A DNA stretch of 64,000 nucleotides, taken from positions 186,001-250,000 of the forward strand of contig JACKEO010000002.1 in assembly GCA_020632955.1 (NCBI GenBank), read 5' to 3'. This document shows, in pieces, positions 52,146-61,572 of the stretch (position 1 is the first letter of the stretch; each line of letters opens with the position of its first letter). Position numbers and translations under genes: made by a program. Source of the DNA: Alphaproteobacteria bacterium (GTDB taxonomy: Bacteria > Myxococcota_A > UBA796 > GCA-2862545). A model generated the notes under the pieces. That model saw only the letters and a program-made list of their open reading frames with translations, made no database searches and had not been told where the DNA came from.

Positions 52146-53390
52146 TCACCGCGCCCGGCAGCTCCGCTGGCCCCACACCGGCACGCAGTCCTGCGCGAAC
52201 ACCCCGGGCTCGTCGTCGCGCCAGTCCGCCGCCCAGCAGTCGAGGAACCACGTGAAGCCGCTGCCGGGCCGCACCGCACCGCAGAACTGCGCCTGCGCGC
52301 AGCCGCGCGCGTCGACCGGCGCACCCCTCGCCGTGCGCGGGCAGGCGTCGAGGGCGTCCGGCACCCCGTCCCCGTCGAGGTCGCGACGGAAGGCGGCCAG
52401 CTGCGCACGGAGGTCCGCCACGTCGTCCTGACAGGCCCCCAGGGCGCGCCGCGCGCGTCCCAGGTCCGCCTCGCAGCCCTCCAGCTCCTGGCCGCAGGTC
52501 TCGAGGTCGTCGGCACACCCGTCGGGTGCCTGGCGGCCGCAGGCCAGGCCGAAGACCAGGGGATCCTGCCAGGCCTCGGTCTGCGGGTCGTCGGTGAACA
52601 CGGCGTAGGCGCTCTGCTCGCCGGTGCGCACGCTCAACACGCCCTGCGAGACCACCACCGGATCGAGCACCGCGTCGAACCAGATCGAGGCGGCCTCGCC
52701 GGGCGCGAGCGGCGCGAGGTCGAGCCGGAAGGCGTCCTCGAGGGGCTGGTTCTCCACGATCACCTGCCCGTGGGTGGCCACGATGCTCTCGGGCAGCAGC
52801 AGCAGGCCCGGGGGCAGGTCGTGGTGGTACTGGCTGCCCTCCTCGAGGTCGTCGCCCTCGAGGTCCACGCGGAAGCGCACCGTGTCGCCCGGCGTCGGGC
52901 CCCCGCTCCCGTCGGCGTCCTCCACCACGGTCACGGACTGGCTGGCGGTGACCGGCTGGCGCGCCACGGTCAGGAGCACGGTGACCACCTCCACCTGGGG
53001 CCTGTCGAAGTGGGCGTGGGCCCCCCAGGCCCAGTGGAAGTGCCCCCCGTACACCGGGCCGCGCACCGGCCGGTCCACCACCACGGTGCCGCCCTTCAGC
53101 GCCTTCACCGACAAGCGGTAGTCGCTGTGCTCGGGCACGGTGAGCTCGGTGACCCGCACCCCCACCGTGAAGTCCCGGGCAGCGGCGGGCGTGTCGACCA
53201 CGGCCACGAGCAGCGGCGGAGACACGTCGGTGCGGGTGACCTCCACGCGTACCGTGTCGAAGTCGGTGCCCGGCGCCAGGTCGCTCCGGACCTGCACGAT
53301 GAGCACGTCGCCATCGGCGACGGCGACGCACGGCAGGAGCAGCGCCGCCACGGCCGCTCCCGCCCGCAGCACGCGGTGATGTGGGCGCAT
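52146..53390 (-). CDS. secreted protein with DUF11-like domain, coiled coil and thrombospondin type 3-like end
   Basis: A 414-residue exported protein (signal RAGAAVAALLLPCVAVADG, probably cleaved after a VAVA-DG site). The middle resembles a DUF11/CARDB-like domain (DTVRFRVDLEGDDLEEGSQYHHDLPPG, split). A short coiled coil (DLETCGQELEGCEADL) with four cysteines follows, then DLDGDGVPDALDACP, a thrombospondin type 3/calcium-binding motif, and a Cys-rich end. A TATCCT box lies 28 nt upstream. Probably cell-surface; partner unknown. Confidence 0.78.
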   Translation of the reverse strand: MRPHHRVLRAGAAVAALLLPCVAVADGDVLIVQVRSDLAPGTDFDTVRVEVTRTDVSPPLLVAVVDTPAAARDFTVGVRVTELTVPEHSDYRLSVKALKGGTVVVDRPVRGPVYGGHFHWAWGAHAHFDRPQVEVVTVLLTVARQPVTASQSVTVVEDADGSGGPTPGDTVRFRVDLEGDDLEEGSQYHHDLPPGLLLLPESIVATHGQVIVENQPLEDAFRLDLAPLAPGEAASIWFDAVLDPVVVSQGVLSVRTGEQSAYAVFTDDPQTEAWQDPLVFGLACGRQAPDGCADDLETCGQELEGCEADLGRARRALGACQDDVADLRAQLAAFRRDLDGDGVPDALDACPRTARGAPVDARGCAQAQFCGAVRPGSGFTWFLDCWAADWRDDEPGVFAQDCVPVWGQRSCRAR

Positions 53391-53418
53391 GGGTCCTCCC
53401 CGGATCGGTCCCGCCCCG

Positions 53419-53424
53419 AGGATA
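53419..53424 (-). promoter_or_regulatory. candidate -10 element TATCCT
   Basis: On the minus strand TATCCT ends 28 nt before the ATG at 53390, with GGGGAGG and a C-rich spacer before the start. The same hexamer precedes the DUF1801 gene. Confidence 0.35.
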
Positions 53425-53563
53425 GATCAGGAGAGCCAGGGCGTGGTCCGCGACCCATGAAGCCGAAGCGAAACCGCCGTCCCTTGCCCCCGACCGCCGC
53501 GTACCGGAAGATCGGGACGACGCAGGCCGCGCACACCACCGCGCCGGCCGCCCGGAGCGACGC

Positions 53564-54181
53564 ATGGCCTCCCGGTCCGACAGCGACGGTGGCGTGGTCG
53601 TGCCCAAGCAGGCGCGCTCCCGCGAGACCGTGCGCGCGATCCTCCACGCCGCGCGGGTCGTCGCGAACGAGGCCGACGAGGAGCCCACGGTCAGCCGCAT
53701 CGCCGCCGTCTCGGGCGTCGCTCCCGGCTCGATCTACCGGTTCTTCCGCTCCAAGGACCAGATCTTCGCCGAGCTCACCCAGGAGCTGCTCGACGAGCTG
53801 CTGCGCGAGCTCGACGCCCTGCTCGCGGCCCACGCCGACGCCGATCCGCAGGTGCGCACGCACGCGGTGGTGAGCTGGATCTGCGCGTGCTTCGAGCGCA
53901 ACCAGCGCCTCTTCGCGGTGCTCCGCGACGTGGCGGGCCGGCTCGACCTCGACGACCGCCTCACCCGCGCCCGCCTGCGCATCGTCGACGTCGTCTCCCG
54001 CTCGCTGGCGCGGCACATGGGCATGCCGCTGACCACGGCGGAGCACCGCGCCTTCGTCATGGTGATGGCCTGCTCTGGGGTGCTCGTCGCGCACCGGGCC
54101 GAGGCGCGGGACCCGGTGCCCGACGACGTGCTCCGCGACGAGCTGGAGCACCTCTTCGGGCCGTACGTCAGCGCCGCCTGA
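53564..54181 (+). CDS. TetR-family transcriptional regulator
   Basis: A 205-residue regulator with an N-terminal helix-turn-helix (residues about 15-65; VSRIAAVSGVAPGSIYRFFRSKDQIFAEL, split) and an all-helical ligand domain. It is divergent from the secreted protein at 52146-53390, with 173 bases between, where it might bind. No palindrome was obvious there. The ATG at 53564 has only a weak ribosome-binding site (GGAGCGACGC). Confidence 0.9.
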   Translation: MASRSDSDGGVVVPKQARSRETVRAILHAARVVANEADEEPTVSRIAAVSGVAPGSIYRFFRSKDQIFAELTQELLDELLRELDALLAAHADADPQVRTHAVVSWICACFERNQRLFAVLRDVAGRLDLDDRLTRARLRIVDVVSRSLARHMGMPLTTAEHRAFVMVMACSGVLVAHRAEARDPVPDDVLRDELEHLFGPYVSAA

Positions 54182-54239
54182 GGAGGGGCTGCGGGCCGCG
54201 CCGCGGTCGGTCGGCCACCGAAGCAGCCCCGGACGCCGA

Positions 54240-54281
54240 CGCCCCCACGCCCCGCTCCCCCAGGGGCAGGACGTGGGGGCG
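54240..54281. terminator. strong bidirectional hairpin between convergent genes
   Basis: CGCCCCCACG (54240-54249) pairs perfectly with CGTGGGGGCG (54272-54281); inside, GCCCC and GGGGC can also pair. It lies between the TetR gene (54181) and the gene ending at 54320. No T-run. Confidence 0.55.
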
Positions 54282-54282
54282 G

Positions 54283-54307
54283 ACCGCGGGGCCCGCCGGC
54301 CCGCGGT
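54283..54307. terminator. second tandem hairpin in the same convergent gap
   Basis: ACCGCGGG (54283-54290) pairs with CCCGCGGT (54300-54307) around nine bases, one base after the first hairpin. Confidence 0.45.
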
Positions 54308-54319
54308 CTGACGGCGCGC

Positions 54320-55105
54320 CTACGGGAAGCACACCTGGTAGGGCGCGACGTAGGCGCTGTTCGGGAAGGTGGAGACGCCCTGCCAGCAGTTCGGCAGCAC
54401 GCCCCGGCCCTCGAACTCGAGCACCAGGTCGCCGTTCGCGTAGTAGGCGAAGGCCAGGTGATCCGGGCCGTTCGACCACCACTGTCCGGTGACGCCAGGT
54501 CCGTTGGCCGACAGGTCCACCACGCCACCCGGCAGCAGCGTCGCCGGGTGCGCCGTGAGCGAGGACGGGAAGAGCAGGCACTCGTAGAAGGAGGTGAGGC
54601 CCACGCCCGTGCAGTGGGCGTTCGTCACCGCCTGGGGCGCGGTGAGCGCCACGGGCACGTAGGCCACCTGCGCCACGAGGACGTCGTCGTCGTTCGTCGG
54701 GTTGCTGTCGCCGCTGGACGTGTCGGCGTGGGCCTCGATCACCATCGGCTCCGAGCTGTAGGGCAGCGCGAGGTCCACCCACACCGTGGCGCTGCGACGC
54801 TTCCGGAGCGTGCCCAGGTCGCACACCAGCGTGGTGCCCACCGCCGCGCAGGCGCTGCTGTGCCCGTCCACCATGGCGAGCGTGTAGACCTGCGGCGAGG
54901 TGTGGGTCTCGGGCAGCTGCACGACGAGCTCCACGTCGCTCGCGTTGCGGCGCCCGTCGTTGGCCACGGTCACCTCGTACCGGGCCACGTCGTACACGGT
55001 GGGCACGGTGGACGGCGGCGTGATCGTCACCTCCAGATCGGCCTGGGCGAAGGCGGTGGGTGCGAGGAGGAGCAGGCCGAGGGACGGCAGGAGGACGTGG
55101 TTCAC
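54320..55105 (-). CDS. secreted protein with CARDB/DUF11-like domain
   Basis: A 261-residue exported protein (signal NHVLLPSLGLLLLAPTAFAQ, cleavage after AFA likely). Residues 22-130 form a CARDB/DUF11-like beta-sandwich (YDVARYEVTVANDGRRNASDVELVVQLPETH, split; SGDSNPTNDDD). The C-terminal half contains four cysteines. GTG at 55105 was chosen as the only start giving the signal peptide; GGAGAGG lies upstream. Divergent from the DUF1801 gene. Confidence 0.78.
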   Translation of the reverse strand: MNHVLLPSLGLLLLAPTAFAQADLEVTITPPSTVPTVYDVARYEVTVANDGRRNASDVELVVQLPETHTSPQVYTLAMVDGHSSACAAVGTTLVCDLGTLRKRRSATVWVDLALPYSSEPMVIEAHADTSSGDSNPTNDDDVLVAQVAYVPVALTAPQAVTNAHCTGVGLTSFYECLLFPSSLTAHPATLLPGGVVDLSANGPGVTGQWWSNGPDHLAFAYYANGDLVLEFEGRGVLPNCWQGVSTFPNSAYVAPYQVCFP

Positions 55106-55191
55106 GAGACACCTCTCCGAAGGGCTGGACACCGGGACACCGGCCCCTCCGTGGTACCCCTTCCCTTCGGATGGACGACATCGATATTCGG

Positions 55192-55216
55192 CGTTTCTCC
55201 GTTTCTTTCGCGTTTC
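55192..55216. promoter_or_regulatory. three CGTTTC repeats in a divergent intergenic region
   Basis: CGTTTC occurs at 55192-55197, 55200-55205 and 55211-55216, in an AT-richer patch between divergent genes (55106-55372). It may be a regulator-binding array. The rest of the gap shows only the TATCCT box at 55349. Confidence 0.35.
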
Positions 55217-55348
55217 GCTCAAATCCGGGACGCACCGGGGATCCGGCGATCGGCACGGACGGAGGCCCACAGTCGTCCCCGCGCCCGGCGCGGACGCACC
55301 GGAGCGTTCGCCTTTCGCTCGCGTGGCGTTCGCAGGGGTCGTCCGCGC

Positions 55349-55354
55349 TATCCT
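55349..55354 (+). promoter_or_regulatory. candidate -10 element TATCCT
   Basis: TATCCT lies 18 nt before the ATG at 55373; GGGAGG lies between. No consensus -35 at ideal spacing. Confidence 0.35.
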
Positions 55355-55372
55355 CCGGTGCAGGGAGGCAGC

Positions 55373-55726
55373 ATGGCGACCGACGAGGTGGATGCCTGGT
55401 TCGAGGCCTACGACAACCCGATGAAGCCGGTGGTGCAGCGCGTGCGGAGCGTGATCCTCGCGGCCGATCCCCGGATGGCGGAGTGCATCAAGTGGAGCGC
55501 GCCCACCTTCACCTTCGGGGGCAACCTGGCGAGCTTCAACCCCCGTGCGAAGAAGCACGCGAGCCTGCTCTTCCACACCGGGGCCAGCATCCCCGGCCAC
55601 CACCCGGGCCTGTCGGGCACCGGCACCACCGCACGCACGATGACCTTCGCCAGCGTGGAGGAGGTCGACGCCCGCCGCGCCGAGATCGAGGCCGTGGTGC
55701 GCGCCTGGTGCGACAGCCGGGCCTGA
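55373..55726 (+). CDS. DUF1801 domain protein
   Basis: A 117-residue cytosolic protein with the DUF1801 pattern: VRSVILAADPRMAECIKWSAPTF (split) and FNPRAKKHASLLFHTGASIPG. The family is widespread, small and of unknown biochemical role. ATG at 55373 after GGGAGG. Its TGA lies within a hairpin shared with the convergent lipoprotein gene. Confidence 0.88.
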   Translation: MATDEVDAWFEAYDNPMKPVVQRVRSVILAADPRMAECIKWSAPTFTFGGNLASFNPRAKKHASLLFHTGASIPGHHPGLSGTGTTARTMTFASVEEVDARRAEIEAVVRAWCDSRA

Positions 55727-55744
55727 TCGCGCCGACCGATCAGG
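55722..55744. terminator. hairpin containing both convergent stop codons
   Basis: CCTGATCG (55722-55729) pairs perfectly with CGATCAGG (55737-55744) around seven bases. It contains the TGA at 55724-55726 and the opposing TCA at 55740-55742. Confidence 0.5.
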
Positions 55745-56516
55745 GCTCCAGGCGCACCAGCGCGTTGTCGAACAGCCCCACCACGTCGCCGTCGCTCGCC
55801 GACTTGCGCACGCGCAGGAACAGGCGGGCCGACAGGTTGCCGCCCGCGCCGAACACACGCTCCAGCCGCGACCACGTGTCCTCCACCTGCACGATGGACG
55901 TGGACAGGGGGGCCGCATCGAGGCCGGTGCAGCCGGCGTCGGCGTAGCGCACCACCACGAGCTGGAGCCCGGCGCCGATGGCGACCTGGCCGCTGGGCAG
56001 GAAGGCGCGCGCCGCGGCGCGGTAGTCCTTCGCCCCGTCGAGGTCGACGCACTGGGTGGCGCCCAGCTCCGTGGGCGCGGCAGCCGAGGCCCCGTTCGTG
56101 ACCCGCAGCGCGCCCGAGGCCGCGTCGGCGCCGGCGTCGACGCTGGCGTCGAAGACCACGGTGGCGTCGGTCTCGGCCTCCCAGGAGGCACCGTCGGCAC
56201 GCACCTGCCCGTTGTCGAGCAGGTTCTCCTCGCAGTCCGGCGTGCCGTTCTGGTCGTCGTCGAGGTCGTCGACCTCCCCCGGACAGGCGTCGGTGGCGTC
56301 GGGCACGCCGTCCCCGTCGGCGTCCGGCGGGTCGGTGTCGGCGGAGTCGGACGTGTCGCCGCTGTCCGACGTGTCCCCGCTGTCCGACGTGTCGCCGCTG
56401 TCCGACGTGTCGCCGCTGTCGGACGCGCCGTCGGTGTCGTCGGTGTCTGCGGCCTTGTCGGCGTCGTCGGCCGCCGTGCAGGCGATGGCGAGGCAGAGGG
56501 CGAGCGCGCGCTTCAT
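55740..56516 (-). CDS. lipoprotein with repeated acidic stalk and carbohydrate-binding-like domain
   Basis: A 258-residue predicted lipoprotein (MKRALALCLAIAC). Residues 18-65 are an acidic stalk with four DTSDSG-type hexapeptides encoded by 18-base repeats, followed by DADGDGVPDATDACP, a thrombospondin type 3-like Ca2+ motif. The C-terminal 160 residues resemble a beta-sandwich carbohydrate-binding module (NLLDNGQVRADGASWEAE...SRLERVFGAGGNLSARLFLRV). ATG at 56516 follows GGGGGATCC. Next on the same strand, 58 bases upstream, is the family-1 glycoside hydrolase gene. Confidence 0.8.
   Translation of the reverse strand: MKRALALCLAIACTAADDADKAADTDDTDGASDSGDTSDSGDTSDSGDTSDSGDTSDSADTDPPDADGDGVPDATDACPGEVDDLDDDQNGTPDCEENLLDNGQVRADGASWEAETDATVVFDASVDAGADAASGALRVTNGASAAAPTELGATQCVDLDGAKDYRAAARAFLPSGQVAIGAGLQLVVVRYADAGCTGLDAAPLSTSIVQVEDTWSRLERVFGAGGNLSARLFLRVRKSASDGDVVGLFDNALVRLEP
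56346..56417 (-). repeat. 18-bp tandem repeat, four copies, in lipoprotein stalk
   Basis: Four in-frame 18-base units, plus-strand consensus GTCCGACGTGTCGCCGCT, differ at one base each in the first two. Each encodes a six-residue acidic unit. Slippage would change stalk length without breaking the frame. Confidence 0.8.
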
Positions 56517-56574
56517 GTGGATCCCCCAGGGTCGTTCCCCCTGCCCGTAACGTCGGCAGGCGGGGTGCCCAGCC

Positions 56575-58104
56575 TCAGTCGCCGTGCTCCACGACGCGCC
56601 TCGGGTGCTTCCGCGGGTGCAGCCCCCCGTCGGCGATCACCTCGCGGTAGCGCTCCAGCACCGGACGGGCGGTGCGGGCCTTCGTCACCGGATCGAGCGC
56701 GTAGAGCCCGAACCGCCACTTCAGACCCAGGTTCCACTCGTAGTTGTCGACGTAGGACCAGTACCAGTAGCCCCGGACGTCCGCGCCGGCGTCCATCGCC
56801 GCGCGCAGGAAGGCGAGGTGCTCGAGCAGCACCTCCTCCGAGCGCTCCACCACCTGGGTGCCGTTCTCGGTGACGTACAGCGGCAGCGCGTACTCCGACG
56901 CCCGCGCCAGCACCCGCGCCAGCCCCTCGGGGTGCGGCTCGGGTGCGAAGACCGGGAAGAAGTCGAAGGCCGGCGCCGACGGCCCCAGCGGCGCGATGGG
57001 CGCGATCGAGCGCACCACCACGCGGTGGTAGTAGTTGATGCCGAGGAAGTCGAGGGTGTGGGCGAGGTCCTCGCGGAAGGTGTCGAAGGTGCCGTCCATG
57101 TCGGCGTCCCACTGCCCATAGGCGAGCCCTTCCAGGAAGAGCCGGTGGTACAGGTGGTCGAAGTGGGCCACCGCCTCGTGGTCCGGCGCCCACACGGGGT
57201 TCTCGGGCTCGATGTCGACCATGTTGAGCACGATCCCCACCTGCGCGGGGTCGCCGTCGCCGTCGGCGTCCACGGTGTCGGCCGCGTGCAGGGCCCGGTA
57301 CATCGCCGCATGCCCCTCGATCTGGTGCTGCAGCACGGCCACCGTGGCCCGCCCCTGCAGCATCCGGCCGGGCGGCGCGGAGCGGTCCTCGCCGGGCAGG
57401 ACGTAGCCCGACAGCGCCGTGGCGAAGGGCTCGTTGAGCGTGGCCCAGAGGTCCACCTCGGCGCCGAACTCCCGTCCCACCCAGCCGGCGTAGGCCGCGA
57501 TCAGCGGCACGATGCGCTCGCCGTCCACCCAGCCGCTGGCGGCGCAGGCCTCGGGGTCGGGGTGGCAGGCCACGCCGTCGTGCACCCAGCGCGGCAGGGT
57601 GTAGTGGTTGACGGTGACGAGCGGACGGAGGCCCGCCGCGCGCAGGGCCGCGAAGTGGGCGTGGTAGCGCGCCACGGCCGCGGGGTCGGCGAGGGCGTCG
57701 AGCGCCTCGGGCGTCGTGGCCCCCGAGGCGTCGCGCGGGAAGAGACGGCTCCACTCGAGCGACAGGCGCAGGGAGCGCAGGCCGTCCGCCTCCATCCGCG
57801 CGACGTCCTCCTCGAAGAGCTCCCACATGCCGGGGCCGCGGCGCACGTCCTCGCCCGTGACGTGCAGGTCGGCCCGGCCCAGGATGCGCGGATCCGTCAC
57901 CCACTGGTACCAGTCGGAGGCCTCGTCGAGGCACTGGGCATCGGGCAGCGTGGGGCACCCCATGTCCACCTGGAAGCCGGCGGTGGCCGCGCCCCACAGG
58001 AAGCCCTCGGGGAAGGCGCCCGAGTGCGCCGGGATCACCACCACGCGGTGGCCCGCATGCGCACAGGCCATCGCGCCCCACGCCAGGATCCACCGGACCC
58101 GCAT
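56575..58104 (-). CDS. glycoside hydrolase family 1 (beta-glucosidase-like), exported
   Basis: A 509-residue enzyme. The acid/base glutamate is in TLNEP (residue 225) and the nucleophile in VTENG (residue 413). Other blocks are FLWGAATAGFQVDMG, SLEWSRLFP and GINYYHRVV. The N-terminus (WILAWGAMAC) is a signal peptide, perhaps with a lipobox, unusual for a GH1 enzyme. Acidic inserts DADGDGD (near 280) and DADMDGTFD (near 335) look like Ca2+-binding loops. ATG at 58104; a GTG directly before it is an alternative. Likely hydrolyses beta-glycosides outside the cytoplasm. Confidence 0.9.
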   Translation of the reverse strand: MRVRWILAWGAMACAHAGHRVVVIPAHSGAFPEGFLWGAATAGFQVDMGCPTLPDAQCLDEASDWYQWVTDPRILGRADLHVTGEDVRRGPGMWELFEEDVARMEADGLRSLRLSLEWSRLFPRDASGATTPEALDALADPAAVARYHAHFAALRAAGLRPLVTVNHYTLPRWVHDGVACHPDPEACAASGWVDGERIVPLIAAYAGWVGREFGAEVDLWATLNEPFATALSGYVLPGEDRSAPPGRMLQGRATVAVLQHQIEGHAAMYRALHAADTVDADGDGDPAQVGIVLNMVDIEPENPVWAPDHEAVAHFDHLYHRLFLEGLAYGQWDADMDGTFDTFREDLAHTLDFLGINYYHRVVVRSIAPIAPLGPSAPAFDFFPVFAPEPHPEGLARVLARASEYALPLYVTENGTQVVERSEEVLLEHLAFLRAAMDAGADVRGYWYWSYVDNYEWNLGLKWRFGLYALDPVTKARTARPVLERYREVIADGGLHPRKHPRRVVEHGD

Positions 58105-58187
58105 CACGCCCCCCGAGTGCCGCGCACCATCGATACCATGCGGGTAGACGGAGTCCGCTCCCCTCCCGCCACGATCCCGAGGTGGCC

Positions 58188-58586
58188 ATGCTCGTCCTGT
58201 CGCTGTGCGCCCTCGCCCTGGCGGGGCCTCCCGCCGCCGTCACGCCGCTCGCCGACGCCCCGGTGCGCACCCATCCGGCGGGGGTCGCCCGGGTGCAGGT
58301 GCTCTCCCGGGGAGACAACGCCTTCGTCGCGCGGCTGGTGCTGGCGCCGGGCGTCACGCTGCCCGAGCACCGCGACGCCACCGAGGAGGTGGTGCACGTG
58401 CTGCGCGGCACGGGCACGGTCACCATCGACGGCCGGAGCTGGGAGGTGGGCCCGGGCCACACGCTCTTCATGCCCGCGGGCGCCCTCGTCTCCTACGTGA
58501 ACGGCCCCGAGGAGTCCGAGGTGGTGCAGGTGTTCGCCGGCCCGGAGCCCGCGGCCAAGTACGACGCCTGGACGGTGGCCCCATGA
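58188..58586 (+). CDS. exported cupin-domain protein
   Basis: A 132-residue protein with a short signal peptide (MLVLSLCALALAG) and one cupin barrel: VTLPEHRDATEEVVHVLRGTGTV (split) with metal ligands PEHRD and E, then GHTLFMPAGALVSYVN. ATG at 58188 was chosen with GAGGTGG upstream; a GTG two codons earlier is possible. It overlaps the next gene by 4 bases. Function unknown; periplasmic cupins often bind metals or sugars. Confidence 0.85.
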   Translation: MLVLSLCALALAGPPAAVTPLADAPVRTHPAGVARVQVLSRGDNAFVARLVLAPGVTLPEHRDATEEVVHVLRGTGTVTIDGRSWEVGPGHTLFMPAGALVSYVNGPEESEVVQVFAGPEPAAKYDAWTVAP

Positions 58587-59173
58587 GGGCCCTGCTGCTC
58601 GCCCTCGTGGCCACCCCGGTCCCCGCCCTCGCCTGCTCCTTCGTGCCGTGGCAGGACGTGGTGGTCGATCCCCTCGACAGCGACGGCGTCGGCCCCGAGG
58701 CAGCGGTGGTGGTCGATCTGGCGGTCCATCGGGGCCAGGGGCCGGAGGTGGCGGGCTGTGCGGTGGCCACCACGAGCTGCGACGACGTCGGCCGGGTCAC
58801 CCTCGACCTCGACCTGCCCGCCGAGGCGGTGGGCGTGCGCATCACGCTCGCGGAGGGCAGCCTCCCCGAGGGGCTCGGGCTGCCCGCCGACCCCGTGGCG
58901 CCCTTCGACGGCGCGATCGTGCTGGTGTGGACCGACGAGGCCACGCATGTGCAGGAGCCCCTCGACTTCGTCCTCACGCTGCGTACGGTGGACGCGGCAG
59001 GCGACGAGGGCGAGGCCCTCGACGTGGTGGTGCAGGATCCGGGCTCGGGGGGCTGCGCGGCGTCCACCCTGCCGGGCCGTCCTGCGCCGGCGGGCCCCCT
59101 CCTCGTCGTCCTCGCCGCAGGCGCGCTGCTCCGTCGCCGTCGCGCGGACGAGCGCAGGCCCACCGCGCGTTAG
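58583..59173 (+). CDS. secreted protein with MYXO-CTERM-like tail
   Basis: A 196-residue protein with a signal peptide (ALLLALVATPVPALA) and a beta-rich body. Its end, GGCAAS followed by Pro/Ala spacer, a hydrophobic helix (PLLVVLAAGALL) and RRRR, resembles the MYXO-CTERM sorting signal of Myxococcota, in which the cysteine is the likely processing or lipid site. ATG overlaps the cupin stop. Probably displayed on the surface. Confidence 0.72.
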   Translation: MRALLLALVATPVPALACSFVPWQDVVVDPLDSDGVGPEAAVVVDLAVHRGQGPEVAGCAVATTSCDDVGRVTLDLDLPAEAVGVRITLAEGSLPEGLGLPADPVAPFDGAIVLVWTDEATHVQEPLDFVLTLRTVDAAGDEGEALDVVVQDPGSGGCAASTLPGRPAPAGPLLVVLAAGALLRRRRADERRPTAR

Positions 59174-59195
59174 TCGGCCGTCCGCAGGAGCTCCC

Positions 59196-59705
59196 ATGCG
59201 TCGCCTCTCCACCCTCGTCCTGCTCGCCAGCCTCGTGCTCGGCACCGCCGGCAAGCTCGATCGCCTCTCGGAGGCGGAGCGCACCCACTTCGCGGCGCTC
59301 AAGCCCTTCCTCACCGACAAGGACCAGAAGGCCTACCTCAAGCTCAAGACCGAGGACGAGCGCAACGCCTGGCTGAAGGCCCGGCGTCTCTGGGATCGCT
59401 ACTACGCGCTGCCCGAACGCCAGCGCGAGGACATCGCCGCGGGGAAGGTCCAGAAGGGCTGGACCGACGACATGGTGATCATGGCCTGGGGCTCGCCCCA
59501 CGAGCGACGCCGGCTGGCCGTGTCGGAGGCCTCGCGCAGCGAGCTCTTCGTCTACTTCGTCGAGGTGCTGTCGGACGGCAAGGTGATGCTGTGGAAGCCC
59601 GGCAGCAAGCAGACCCACGGCGCGGTCGACAAGTACCGCTGGGAGCTGCGCGTCTACGACCACGAGGTGGTGCAGATGGAGCGCCGTCCCGGCTGGGAGG
59701 GCTGA
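59196..59705 (+). CDS. hypothetical exported charged protein
   Basis: A 169-residue protein with a short signal peptide (MRRLSTLVLLASLVLGTAG) and a charged, mainly helical first half (LSEAERTHFAALKPFLTDKDQKAYLKLK, split). The second half has VQKGWTDDMVIMAWGSPHERRR, similar to short domains in myxobacterial outer-membrane assembly proteins, possibly a SmpA/BamE-like turn, but the match is weak. AGGAG lies five bases before the ATG. Hairpin GGACCC/GGGTCC at 59718-59731 follows. Confidence 0.7.
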   Translation: MRRLSTLVLLASLVLGTAGKLDRLSEAERTHFAALKPFLTDKDQKAYLKLKTEDERNAWLKARRLWDRYYALPERQREDIAAGKVQKGWTDDMVIMAWGSPHERRRLAVSEASRSELFVYFVEVLSDGKVMLWKPGSKQTHGAVDKYRWELRVYDHEVVQMERRPGWEG

Positions 59706-59739
59706 CCGCGCGTGCCGGGACCCTCGGGTCCTGACGGGC

Positions 59740-60120
59740 TCAGCTCTGCGGGTCGCGCGCGCGCTCGGGCGGGGCGTCGGGGCCGAGGCGACGCAGGCGC
59801 GCCTGGTGCCGCAGCCAGGCCTCACGCACCTGCTCCAGGGCCTGACGGCCCGAGGCATCGGTGAGCCAGACCTCGTCGGCCTGCAGCGCCACGAGGCGAC
59901 CCCAGGCCACCTCCGACAGCGGCGAGGCGGCGAAGCGCTCCAGGAAGCCGCGGTAGGCCGCGACGGCCTCGGGGCCGGAGAGACGCTGGAGCTCCAGCGC
60001 CTGCCAGGCGTGGAGATCGTCCCCCGAGGCCACCTCGAGAGGCTGGGCCAGCGCGGGCAGGGAGAGCATCGCCAGGAGGGCCGAGAGGACCGACGGGGCG
60101 ACGAGGGAGCGGGCTCGCAC
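59740..60120 (-). CDS. small exported hypothetical protein
   Basis: A 126-residue protein with a signal peptide (LLAMLSLPALAQP). The mature portion is helical and may have a single TPR-like unit (AAYRGFLERFAASPLSEVAWGRLVAL, split). GTG at 60120 follows GGAGG by seven bases. It has its own good promoter (60147-60175) and is convergent with the gene ending at 59705. Function unknown. Confidence 0.72.
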   Translation of the reverse strand: MRARSLVAPSVLSALLAMLSLPALAQPLEVASGDDLHAWQALELQRLSGPEAVAAYRGFLERFAASPLSEVAWGRLVALQADEVWLTDASGRQALEQVREAWLRHQARLRRLGPDAPPERARDPQS

Positions 60121-60146
60121 CAGGCGGCCTCCTCGCGGACCGGGGG

Positions 60147-60175
60147 GATCTAGACGTGGCGCCTGTCGACGTCAA
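60147..60175 (-). promoter_or_regulatory. sigma-70-type promoter TTGACG-N17-TAGATC
   Basis: On the minus strand TTGACG (60170-60175), 17 bases, then TAGATC (60147-60152). Transcription would start near 60140, about 20 bases before the GTG at 60120. Confidence 0.6.
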
Positions 60176-60189
60176 GCGCTGTCCGCGGG

Positions 60190-61551
<1,362 letters not shown>

Positions 61552-61572
61552 CGGGGGCCCTCCGGGGCGGGG

